A DNA stretch of 13,766 nt from Candidatus Stahliibacteriota bacterium (GTDB lineage Bacteria; Hydrothermota; Tepidihabitantia; SM23-42). Numbering within the stretch: position 1 is the first letter of the stretch; the number at the start of each line of letters is the position of its first letter. Location: positions 1 to 13,766 of the forward strand of contig JAUWLY010000039.1 of the NCBI GenBank assembly GCA_030613445.1. The letters run 5' to 3'. Positions 1-6,203 of this stretch are shown here, piece after piece. A program made the translations under genes and the position numbers. The notes beneath the pieces were generated by a model. The model made no database searches. It saw only the letters and a list, made by a program, of their open reading frames with translations, and had not been told where the DNA came from.

Positions 1-5
1 TTCCC

Positions 6-33
6 TTGACTTGCTAAAAAAATTAATTATGAT
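6..33 (+). promoter_or_regulatory. Probable recA promoter
   Basis: A TTGACT -35 box at 6-11 and a TATGAT -10 box at 28-33 are separated by 16 bp. Transcription would start near 40, leaving a leader of about 10 nt that consists almost entirely of the AGGAGG ribosome-binding site at 41-46. I saw no clear LexA-type operator in the 49 bases available, but the region is cut by the window edge. The boxes are seen directly; promoter activity is inferred. Confidence 0.5.
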
Positions 34-49
34 ATAGGCAAGGAGGAAT

Positions 50-1093
50 ATGGCAAAAGACGATAAACAGAAAGTCTTAAATGTAGCTATCAGTCAAATT
101 GAAAAACAATTCGGTAAAGGATCGATCATGCGCCTTGGCGATAAAGGAATAAGAGGCGACATCAAAGTGATTCCAACTGGTTCAATTGGTCTAGACTTTG
201 CCTTGGGTATTGGTGGATTCCCACGGGGTCGGGTCATTGAGATTTTTGGTCCAGAAGCAGGTGGTAAAACCACGCTTGCCTTAGAAGCCATTGCTCAAGC
301 TCAAAAAGCAGGTGGAACCGCGATCTTTGTCGATGTCGAACACGCCTTTGACCCAACTTATGCGCAAAATCTAGGGATCAATCTGACCGACTTGTTCATT
401 TCCCAACCAGACACTGCTGAACAGGCTCTAGAAATCACTGAAATACTAACCCGCTCTGGCGGCGTTGATATTGTCGTGCTTGACTCAGTTGCTGCCTTGG
501 TGCCGAAAGCTGAGATCGCTGGAGAAATGGGTGAATTACAGATCGGCTTGATTGCCCGTCTCATGTCCCAGGCATTGAGAAAACTAACCGGCGTTATCAG
601 CAAATCAAATACCTGTGCAGTTTTCATTAATCAAATACGCTACAAAATCGGGGTTATCTATGGTTCACCAGAAACAACACCTGGAGGTATGGCGCTTAAG
701 TTTCACTCGTCAATCCGATGTGATATTAGACGGATCGCCACAATTAAGAAAGGTGATACAATGATCGGCTCGAGAACAAGGGTTAGAGTAGTGAAGAATA
801 AACTCGCGCCACCTTTTAAGAAAGTAGAATTCGATATTATTTACGGAGAAGGGATCTCCAGACATGGTGAATTAGTCGACATCGGCGTGGATATGAAAAT
901 TATCCAGAAAGCAGGTTCCTGGTATTCGTACGGCGATGAACGAATTGGTCAAGGACGAGATGCCGTTATTGAATTACTGAAAACAGACAGCGACATAGCT
1001 CACAAAATTGAACAAAAAATACGCGAAGAGATGAAGCCTGAACGAACAACCAAACGTGAAGATAAGCAAGATCGAACCTCAGAAAAAAAATAA
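50..1093 (+). CDS. recA: Recombinase RecA
   Basis: RecA forms ATP-dependent filaments on single-stranded DNA, drives homologous strand exchange and triggers LexA self-cleavage. The 347-residue product has the usual family length. Walker A is GPEAGGKT at residues 67-74, the catalytic Glu is E97 in the VEHAFDP segment, Walker B is VVLDS at 142-146, and DNA-binding loop L2 lies at about 196-211 (RYKIGVIYGSPETT). The conserved block from 242 to 278 (TRVRVVKNK, PPFK, YGEGISR) is intact. The ATG follows AGGAGG by only 3 nt. Deviations from the common bacterial consensus are AGG for SSG in Walker A, and Ser206 and Pro211 where Asn and Thr are usual. The C-terminal tail (about 328-347) is rich in Lys and Arg rather than strongly acidic as in E. 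coli. Its last 38 bp overlap recX. Identification is very secure. Confidence 0.98.
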   Translation: MAKDDKQKVLNVAISQIEKQFGKGSIMRLGDKGIRGDIKVIPTGSIGLDFALGIGGFPRGRVIEIFGPEAGGKTTLALEAIAQAQKAGGTAIFVDVEHAFDPTYAQNLGINLTDLFISQPDTAEQALEITEILTRSGGVDIVVLDSVAALVPKAEIAGEMGELQIGLIARLMSQALRKLTGVISKSNTCAVFINQIRYKIGVIYGSPETTPGGMALKFHSSIRCDIRRIATIKKGDTMIGSRTRVRVVKNKLAPPFKKVEFDIIYGEGISRHGELVDIGVDMKIIQKAGSWYSYGDERIGQGRDAVIELLKTDSDIAHKIEQKIREEMKPERTTKREDKQDRTSEKK

Positions 1094-1658
1094 GCAACGT
1101 TGTTCCATATTTATCGACGGTGAATTCAGAGTTGGATTAACCAAGGAAATCATCGTTCGATTTAACCTGCACGAAGGCATTGAGATCACCGACCGAGAAT
1201 TCGATGAAATTTTGCACCAGGCGGAAAAAGGAAAAATCGCAAATAGAGCATTTAGACTACTCCATTTTCGTGAAAGGTCGGTTGAGGAACTCAGGGCCAG
1301 ACTAATCCGTATTGGCTTTGATAATCAACTCGTTGAGGAACTGGTCGATGAATTGATCGCTGACAAAACTCTTGATGATGACCGGTTTGCCAATGCCTTT
1401 GTAAATGACTATACAAACCTGAAACCAAGGGGAAACAGATTCATCATAAACGAATTGAATAAGAAAGGTATTGCAAAAGAGATAATAGCAAAGCTGGTAA
1501 GCACGAGGGATGAAAGAAAGATGATAAGACAGTATGTCAAAAAAAAAGCAAGCAGTTTGGACATCAATAACCCCAAAGAACGTCAAAGACTTGTCCGTCG
1601 CTTACTGACGCGAGGGTTCACCCCAGACATTGTATATGAAATTATTAGAGAATGGTAA
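1056..1658 (+). CDS. recX: RecA regulatory protein RecX
   Basis: RecX binds RecA filaments and limits or tunes their growth and ATPase activity. The 200-residue product starts at GTG 1056, inside recA in another frame. That start is preferred because it keeps the family's N-terminal signature (KIEPQKKNK, then IFIDGEFRVGL, residues 6-27), and no ATG or other good start lies nearby. The rest is helical and matches the tandem three-helix repeats of the family, including the segments AFRLLHFRERSVEELRARL, DDDRFANAFVNDY and LLTRGFTPDIVYEII. No strong Shine-Dalgarno precedes the GTG, so translation is probably coupled to recA, as known for recAX operons elsewhere. A double hairpin begins immediately after the TAA stop. 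Confidence 0.93.
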   Translation: MKISKIEPQKKNKQRCSIFIDGEFRVGLTKEIIVRFNLHEGIEITDREFDEILHQAEKGKIANRAFRLLHFRERSVEELRARLIRIGFDNQLVEELVDELIADKTLDDDRFANAFVNDYTNLKPRGNRFIINELNKKGIAKEIIAKLVSTRDERKMIRQYVKKKASSLDINNPKERQRLVRRLLTRGFTPDIVYEIIREW

Positions 1659-1709
1659 TCGCGGGCAGAAGCCCGCTCCCACATATTGTGGGAAAGCCCT
1701 TCTGGGCTT
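1657..1709. repeat. Inverted pair of REP-like palindromes (BIME-like)
   Basis: Two hairpin units face each other around a TAT centre at 1684-1686. Read outward from the centre, both run TGTGGGA, 6-bp stem arm, loop TTCT, complementary arm, GA. The left unit (minus strand, 1683 to 1657) has stem GCGGGC/GCCCGC. The right unit (plus strand, 1687-1709) has stem AAGCCC/GGGCTT. The stems differ at four positions per arm, all compensated, while loop and flank are identical. TGTGGGA and TCCCACA also pair with each other around the centre. The layout resembles REP elements (a GTAG/GTGG/GGAG-type tetranucleotide before a hairpin). A T-run at 1715-1719 follows the right hairpin, so it could also end transcripts weakly. 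Confidence 0.75.
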
Positions 1710-1789
1710 GACAATTTTTCAATCACAGGAATCACAATAGTGTCCGGTAAATTCCCAACGAGGAAGGATAAAGGGAGAGGGAAGAAACA

Positions 1790-4342
1790 ATGACTAGCAA
1801 CGAACTGCGAACAAGCTTCTTAGAATTCTTCAAAGCTAAGGACCATACTATTGTTCCTTCAATGTCCCTTATACCAAAGGATGATCCAAGCCTCCTTTTT
1901 ACCAACGCGGGCATGGTTCAGTTCAAACCTCTGTGGACCGGAGCCATCCCACTGCCTTATCGACGCGCAACAAGTGTCCAAAAATGTCTGAGAACACCGG
2001 ATTTAGATAATGTCGGAAAAACCCGACGTCATCTTACCTTTTTTGAAATGTTGGGGAATTTCTCATTTGGCGATTATTTTAAGGAAGAAGCCATTACCTG
2101 GGCTTGGGAGTATTTACTCGAGGTATTGTCAATCGATCAGAGCAAACTGTATGTCTCAGTTTATAAAGACGATGACGATGCATACAATGTTTGGCATAAG
2201 AAAATAGGTCTAAAACCAGAGAGGATTTTTCGCCTCGGAGAAGAACATAATTTCTGGGGACCAGCGGGGAATTCTGGACCATGTGGACCTTGCTCAGAGA
2301 TCTTTTATGACTTAGGTGAAAAGTTTTCTTGTGGCCAAAAAACCTGTGCTCCAGGATGCGATTGCGATCGTTTTCCTGAAATCTGGAATCTAGTTTTTCC
2401 ACAGTTTGACCAAAAAGTAAGCGGTAAACAGCTACCATTAAAGAACCGTGGCATAGATACAGGCATGGGTTTTGAACGCCTTGCTACAGTCATCCAGAAC
2501 AAGAATTCGCTCTTCACAACTGATCTTTTCTGCCCTATTGTTGAAGATATAAGCAGAATTAGAAAAGTGAAATATGGCAAAAAGAAGGATCTGGATATAA
2601 TAATAAATGTCATCGCTGATCATGTCAGGGCATTAGTCTTTGCAATTGCTGACGGCATTATTCCCTCAAATGAAGAACGTGGATACGTACTTCGAAGAAT
2701 TTTGAGGAGAGCTGTAAGACTATCAAGGAATTTAGGCGAGGAAGAGGTTTTTCTCTATAGATTAGTCCCAAGGATCGTAGAGCTGTATCAGAATGCTTAT
2801 CCAGATATAACTGAACGAAGAGAAGAGATTACTCTTGTCATAAAGTCAGAAGAAGAAAGGTTTCTTACCACCCTGGAAAAGGGACTACATCAATTTGAGC
2901 AAATATGCAAAACCCGCAATTCCATTTCCGGAGAAGAAGCTTTTAAACTCTATGACACGTACGGATTCCCCATTGAATTGACTCAAGAAATCGCCAAGGA
3001 AAAAGGTATTAATGTCGATAAAAAAGGGTTCATGGCTATGCTTGAACAAGCCCGAGAAACCTCAAAAGCCGAGGCAAAATTTACACCCAAGGGCGAGTGG
3101 ATCGTTTTAAGCGACGAAAAGGGTGTGTTTATTGGCTATGACGCCATTGAAAAAGAAACTGAAATAATAAAATTCAATGCGTATGAAAAAACCCTTGAGG
3201 TCGTGCTGAAAGAATCGCCATTTTATGCTGAAGCTGGAGGACAGATAGGCGACCGAGGTGAGATTGTCAGCGAAACCTACAAACTGAAAGTCCAAGATAC
3301 CTATTCTTTTCAAGGTATGATTGTATGCCATTGCAAACTCACTCAAGGTAAATTCACGCCTGGTAAAGTTGTTGCCAAGGTAGATTTAAAGACACGCAAA
3401 GAAAGTGCGCGTGCGCATACAGCAACCCACCTACTCCATGCTGCGCTCAGGAAAATCCTTGGCGAACATGCCCGTCAAGAGGGCTCGTTTGTTGAACCAG
3501 GAAGGTTTCGTTTTGACTTTACGCACTTTAAGCCGTTGAGCGACGATGAAATCAGTGCCATTGAAAATTTAGTAAACGAAAAGGTCCTGGACAATATACC
3601 CATAGAAAAATTCAATACGACATTGGAAAAGGCAAAGCGACTCGGTGCAATGGCGATATTCGGCGAGAAATACGGGGATAAAGTCAGAGTCGTTAAGATC
3701 AATGATTTCTCAATTGAACTCTGCGCCGGGATCCATCTTGACAATACCGGAGAAATGGGTTTGTTCAAAATTATCTCCCAGGAAGCGGCAGCTGCTGGTA
3801 TACGTAGGGTAGAAGCGATTGTTGGCTTGAAGCTCTTTGAGGAATTACGTAAGAACGAAATAATACTTAAGGAAATCGCAAATCTGGTCGGCGGGAAGAA
3901 TATTGATTTGGTTAGGTGGGTTTCTGACTCGCTACAGAAATTCAAGGAAACAGAAAAATCATACCGGAAAACCCTTACTGAACTGGCACGCAGTGAGGCA
4001 ATGGTTCTGCTTGCTAAAATGTGGGAGGAAAAAAGCAATTTTGTCGCAAAAGAACTCAGAAATTATGGGGGTCAGGGAATGCGTCTGGTAGCTGATTTAA
4101 TAAGAGAAAAAGCCAACAATGCAGCGGGTTTTTTCTATGAAAAAACAAAGGGTAAAATCAACTTCTTAATATTTGTCGGCGATGAATTAGTAAAAAAATA
4201 CCCGGCTGACAAGCTCCTCAAAGATGTCAGCAAAATCCTTGCTGGCGGCGGCGGTGGTCGACCCCACATGGCAGAAGGTGGCGGTGGCGACCCAAAAAAG
4301 GTCGCAAAAGCAATTGATTTCCTGAAAAACAAAATCAAGTAG
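1790..4342 (+). CDS. alaS: Alanine--tRNA ligase
   Basis: AlaRS charges tRNA-Ala in the cytoplasm and clears mis-acylated Ser or Gly. At 850 residues it is slightly shorter than the roughly 875 typical of bacteria. The class II catalytic core occupies about 1-240, with TNAGMVQFKPLW, a TFFEMLGNFSFGDYF block and a Cys-rich insert (CGQKTCAPGCDCDRF). The editing domain carries HTATH at 543-547 and CAGIH at 645-649, the two halves of its metal site. The C-Ala domain ends with a Gly-rich GGGGGGRP motif and an IDFLKNKIK tail. The ATG at 1790 has a purine-rich upstream stretch (GGGAGAGGGAAG) and fits the family start. recA-recX-alaS order is common in bacteria, but the 131-bp gap with hairpins suggests partial separation from recX. 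The TAG stop is embedded in the GTAG head of a downstream repeat. Confidence 0.98.
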   Translation: MTSNELRTSFLEFFKAKDHTIVPSMSLIPKDDPSLLFTNAGMVQFKPLWTGAIPLPYRRATSVQKCLRTPDLDNVGKTRRHLTFFEMLGNFSFGDYFKEEAITWAWEYLLEVLSIDQSKLYVSVYKDDDDAYNVWHKKIGLKPERIFRLGEEHNFWGPAGNSGPCGPCSEIFYDLGEKFSCGQKTCAPGCDCDRFPEIWNLVFPQFDQKVSGKQLPLKNRGIDTGMGFERLATVIQNKNSLFTTDLFCPIVEDISRIRKVKYGKKKDLDIIINVIADHVRALVFAIADGIIPSNEERGYVLRRILRRAVRLSRNLGEEEVFLYRLVPRIVELYQNAYPDITERREEITLVIKSEEERFLTTLEKGLHQFEQICKTRNSISGEEAFKLYDTYGFPIELTQEIAKEKGINVDKKGFMAMLEQARETSKAEAKFTPKGEWIVLSDEKGVFIGYDAIEKETEIIKFNAYEKTLEVVLKESPFYAEAGGQIGDRGEIVSETYKLKVQDTYSFQGMIVCHCKLTQGKFTPGKVVAKVDLKTRKESARAHTATHLLHAALRKILGEHARQEGSFVEPGRFRFDFTHFKPLSDDEISAIENLVNEKVLDNIPIEKFNTTLEKAKRLGAMAIFGEKYGDKVRVVKINDFSIELCAGIHLDNTGEMGLFKIISQEAAAAGIRRVEAIVGLKLFEELRKNEIILKEIANLVGGKNIDLVRWVSDSLQKFKETEKSYRKTLTELARSEAMVLLAKMWEEKSNFVAKELRNYGGQGMRLVADLIREKANNAAGFFYEKTKGKINFLIFVGDELVKKYPADKLLKDVSKILAGGGGGRPHMAEGGGGDPKKVAKAIDFLKNKIK

Positions 4343-4398
4343 TCCCCTGATTTATCAGGTATGAAAACGGCAAGCAGCCCAATGAATCGAGCAACTAC
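4339..4398 (+). repeat. GTAG-to-CTAC palindromic repeat, copy A
   Basis: The element begins with GTAG (4339-4342), whose TAG is the alaS stop. It continues TC, a perfect palindrome CCTGAT-TT-ATCAGG at 4346-4359, then TATGAAAACGGCAAGCA, and closes with GCAACTAC at 4398. Copy B lies 26 bp downstream in the same orientation, and relatives occur at 7427-7533. The remaining alaS-distal DNA up to 4559 holds copy B, a short stretch with repeated CCACGCT (4399-4423) and a promoter. Confidence 0.65.
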
Positions 4399-4423
4399 AC
4401 GTTCCACGCTGAACCACGCTAAT

Positions 4424-4491
4424 GTAGTCCCCCTGATCCTTCAACTGCGTTCAGGACAGGTTTATCAGGCATGAATATAGCAAGCAACTAC
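4424..4491 (+). repeat. GTAG-to-CTAC palindromic repeat, copy B with nested palindrome
   Basis: This second copy has the same head (GTAGTCCCCCTGAT), the same right arm (TTTATCAGG, then CATGAATATAGCAAGCA) and the same GCAACTAC end as copy A. Its palindrome is interrupted at the tip by about 24 extra bases containing TCCTTCAACTGCGTTCAGGA, itself an imperfect palindrome of a kind I recall as common between genes in many bacterial genomes. Confidence 0.6.
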
Positions 4492-4512
4492 AAAGTGCGG
4501 GTAAATAACCTC

Positions 4513-4540
4513 TTGAAAATTCATTAAATTTATGTAGAAT
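4513..4540 (+). promoter_or_regulatory. Probable promoter of the beta-barrel/thi4 unit
   Basis: TTGAAA at 4513-4518 and TAGAAT at 4535-4540 are spaced by 16 bp. The predicted start near 4547 leaves about 13 nt, which holds the AGGAGG ribosome-binding site (4549-4554). The boxes are visible; activity is inferred. Confidence 0.5.
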
Positions 4541-4559
4541 TAAGAAAAAGGAGGAAAAC

Positions 4560-5072
4560 ATGAAAAAAATTCTTATTGTTATTGCAATGCTGCTGTTTGT
4601 CGTGGCAGCGGAAGCCAAACGTTCTAGGTCATTAGTTGAAGTTGAGCCAAAAGCCAGCCTTTATATCGGAAGTGTACGTTTCGGAATTGGCTGTGACGTA
4701 ATATTCAACCCCTTGAAAACAGTGGGGTTTCGCTTTAGTGGCACAGAACTCAGCTTTGGCGACGATCAAACCCAACTCTACTTGAATGTTTCGTTTCTTA
4801 ATAGCTCGCTCGACGCACTCATCTATTTTCCCATGCGCGGGATGCAACCCTATGTACACACCGGGATTGGAATTCTTATATTAGATACTGACCCTGGTGA
4901 CTCAAACACATTTTTCACAATCCGCGGCGGTTTGGGTTTAAATTATCCATGGAGCCGGGGGACTAATCTCTTTATCGAACCCGGTGTTATTATCACCGAC
5001 CCAGGTGACTGGGGTGATACGGATGTCATCTTTCGTCTTTCTGTCGGAGCAAGGTTTGGTGTTTTGAAATGA
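4560..5072 (+). CDS. Small exported outer-membrane beta-barrel-like protein, unknown function
   Basis: The 170-residue product begins with a clear Sec signal peptide: MKK, a hydrophobic core at residues 4-17, and AEA at 17-19 before a probable cleavage at Lys20. The mature part alternates hydrophobic and polar residues with many Gly and aromatic residues (for example YIGSVRFGIG, YVHTGIGILIL, FTIRGGLGLNY and FIEPGVIITD). This is the pattern of a small six- to eight-stranded outer-membrane barrel, perhaps of the OMP_b-brl type. It ends in Lys rather than the usual terminal Phe, so insertion by the BAM complex is less certain. A strong AGGAGG lies 5 nt before the ATG. The stop overlaps the thi4 start as ATGA, so the two genes are co-transcribed and probably translationally coupled. 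I do not recognise a specific family or function. Confidence 0.8.
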   Translation: MKKILIVIAMLLFVVAAEAKRSRSLVEVEPKASLYIGSVRFGIGCDVIFNPLKTVGFRFSGTELSFGDDQTQLYLNVSFLNSSLDALIYFPMRGMQPYVHTGIGILILDTDPGDSNTFFTIRGGLGLNYPWSRGTNLFIEPGVIITDPGDWGDTDVIFRLSVGARFGVLK

Positions 5073-5839
5073 TCGAAGAAACGGTCATTTCAAAGGCCAT
5101 AATTGAGTCTTATATCAAGGATTTACTTGCCTCAGTTGAAAGCGATGTTATAATCGGTGGTGCTGGACCGTCTGGACTCTGCGCTGGGTATTATCTGGCG
5201 CAAAAAGGGTTTCGCACCCTACTTTTTGAACGAGGACTCAAGCTTGGTGGTGGTTTGCCAGGCGGCGGTATCATGTTTAACCGAATCGTGGTGCAAGATG
5301 CGGCAAAGTCTATGCTCGATGAATTCGGTATTAGCTACCAAGAATACCAACCCGGCTATTACGTCGCCAATTCATTAGAAACAACCGCCTGCTTGACCAA
5401 TAAAGCGATAAAGGCAGGTCTTCGGATCTATAATCTGATTTCTATTGAAGATGTCATTGTCCGCGAAAAGAGTGTGAATGGAGTAGTTATCAACTGGTCG
5501 AGTGTTGAATTAGCAAAGCTTCACATCGACCCATTATCTTTCAAGTCCAAGATAGTGATCGATGCAACTGGTCACCCGTGCGAGATAGCTCGTATCGTCG
5601 AAAGGAAAAGTGGCGGTAAACTGCTCACACCTTCAGGAAAAATCGAGGGTGAAAAGTCCATGTGGGCAGAGGTTGCTGAACAATTAACTATGGAAAATAC
5701 TAAGGAGGTCTTTCCAAATCTATATGTTACTGGCATGGCGGCAAATGCCGTGTTCGGCGGGCCAAGGATGGGACCGATTTTTGGCGGCATGCTATTGTCA
5801 GGTAAGAAAGTCGCTGAAATAGTGATTGATAAGCTTTGA
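5069..5839 (+). CDS. thi4: Thi4-family ADP-thiazole synthase (sulfide-dependent type likely)
   Basis: Thi4 enzymes build the ADP-thiazole precursor of thiamin from NAD and glycine. Archaeal and bacterial forms generally take sulfide from solution, while eukaryotic ones sacrifice an active-site Cys. The 256-residue protein shows the dinucleotide-binding motif GGAGPSG at 30-36, an acidic end of strand 2 (LLFERG, 51-56), a GGGLPGGG loop near 60-67, DATGH at 165-169 and the signature MAANAVFGGPRMGPIFGG at 223-240. After TGH it has PCEIARIVERK, as in the short prokaryotic type, rather than the eukaryotic DGPFGA. Cys171 follows directly, and whether it matters is unknown. Archaeal homologues are sometimes annotated as ribose-1,5-bisphosphate isomerase. 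The start overlaps the upstream stop (ATGA). No other thiamin gene and no TPP riboswitch is visible here. Confidence 0.88.
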   Translation: MIEETVISKAIIESYIKDLLASVESDVIIGGAGPSGLCAGYYLAQKGFRTLLFERGLKLGGGLPGGGIMFNRIVVQDAAKSMLDEFGISYQEYQPGYYVANSLETTACLTNKAIKAGLRIYNLISIEDVIVREKSVNGVVINWSSVELAKLHIDPLSFKSKIVIDATGHPCEIARIVERKSGGKLLTPSGKIEGEKSMWAEVAEQLTMENTKEVFPNLYVTGMAANAVFGGPRMGPIFGGMLLSGKKVAEIVIDKL

Positions 5840-5885
5840 ATCCAGGACGAGCCTAAAGCCTCTGCTCCGTTAGTATGATAAAAAA

Positions 5886-5935
5886 ATGAAGTTGGGAAGA
5901 TACGAGGATAAGAAGAAAAAGGGGAAATCAAAAGG
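5886..5935 (+). repeat. Purine-rich dispersed repeat, copy 1
   Basis: Bases 5886-5915 (starting ATGAAGTTGGGAAGATACGA) match 25 of 30 positions with 10428-10457, which is 4.5 kb away. Bases 5919-5935 match 6090-6106 at 16 of 17 positions. A GAGCCT-containing motif precedes both this copy and the one at 10428. It could be mistaken for a small ORF start, but no reading frame follows. Confidence 0.6.
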
Positions 5936-5990
5936 TACTAAATGGAAGATAGGTTTGGGTTTGGATGCTGGAACAAAACCGATCAAGACA

Positions 5991-6020
5991 TTTACTCTTC
6001 GAGCGAAGTCGAGAAGTAAA
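5991..6020. repeat. Imperfect hairpin element
   Basis: The arms TTTACTCTTCGA (5991-6002) and TCGAGAAGTAAA (6009-6020) pair at 10 of 12 positions around the loop GCGAAG. The core (TCGACTTCGCTCGAAG on the minus strand) resembles intergenic palindromes I recall as widespread in bacterial genomes. There is no T-run, so a terminator is unlikely. Confidence 0.6.
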
Positions 6021-6089
6021 CGTATCATTCAATGCGAACCATGACTCTACCAAGAGTTAACGACACGTTCTGCTTGAATATAACTCAAG

Positions 6090-6158
6090 AAAGGGAAATC
6101 AAAAGGACGAAGTTAAGAAAATACGAAGATATGAGGATAAGGAAAAAAAAGAAATCAA
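6090..6158 (+). repeat. Purine-rich dispersed repeat, copy 2 (diverged)
   Basis: The segment 6090-6106 repeats 5919-5935. The segment 6109-6158 (GAAGTTAAGAAAATACGAAG onward, ending GAAATCAA) is an imperfect copy of 5888-5931 with a few extra bases. It is almost pure A/G on the plus strand. Confidence 0.5.
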
Positions 6159-6175
6159 GTTGATGCCAATCCGGA

Positions 6176-6192
6176 GTAGGGCGTTCACGCCC
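6176..6192 (+). repeat. GTAG-headed hairpin before the MFS start
   Basis: GTAG at 6176-6179 leads directly into the stem GGGCG (6179-6183), loop TTCA, CGCCC (6188-6192). It lies 11 nt before the GTG start at 6204, and could be a single REP-like unit or affect translation initiation. Confidence 0.5.
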
Positions 6193-6203
6193 GTAAAGAA
6201 AGC

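Larger units (their letters stand above)
5840..6203. other. Gene-free spacer rich in repeats and hairpins
   Basis: No convincing coding region was found in these 364 bases. They hold a GAGCCTAAAGCCTCTGCTCC motif near 5850-5869, two purine-rich repeats (5886-5935 and 6090-6158), an imperfect hairpin at 5991-6020, a small ACTCT-ACCA-AGAGT hairpin at 6044-6057, and a GTAG-headed hairpin just before the MFS start. I found no clear promoter for the MFS gene. Confidence 0.7.

Noticed and set aside
1708..1738. TTGACA directly after the second REP hairpin, as a -35 box for alaS
   Set aside because: No acceptable -10 box lies 16-18 bp downstream; the best (CACAAT) is 19 bp away. The box may be a chance product of the repeat end.
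3475..4038. Long minus-strand open frame of 187 codons inside alaS
   Set aside because: It lies antisense to well-conserved alaS sequence, has no recognisable motifs and no promoter or ribosome-binding site. It is a shadow frame.
4399..5068. TPP riboswitch upstream of the thi4 unit
   Set aside because: The conserved CTGAGA and ACCTGAT-type THI-box elements are absent. The CCCTGAT sequences belong to the palindromic repeats.
5989..6020. Hairpin at 5991-6020 as the thi4 terminator
   Set aside because: It lies about 150 bp past the stop, is imperfect, and is not followed by a T-run on the plus strand.
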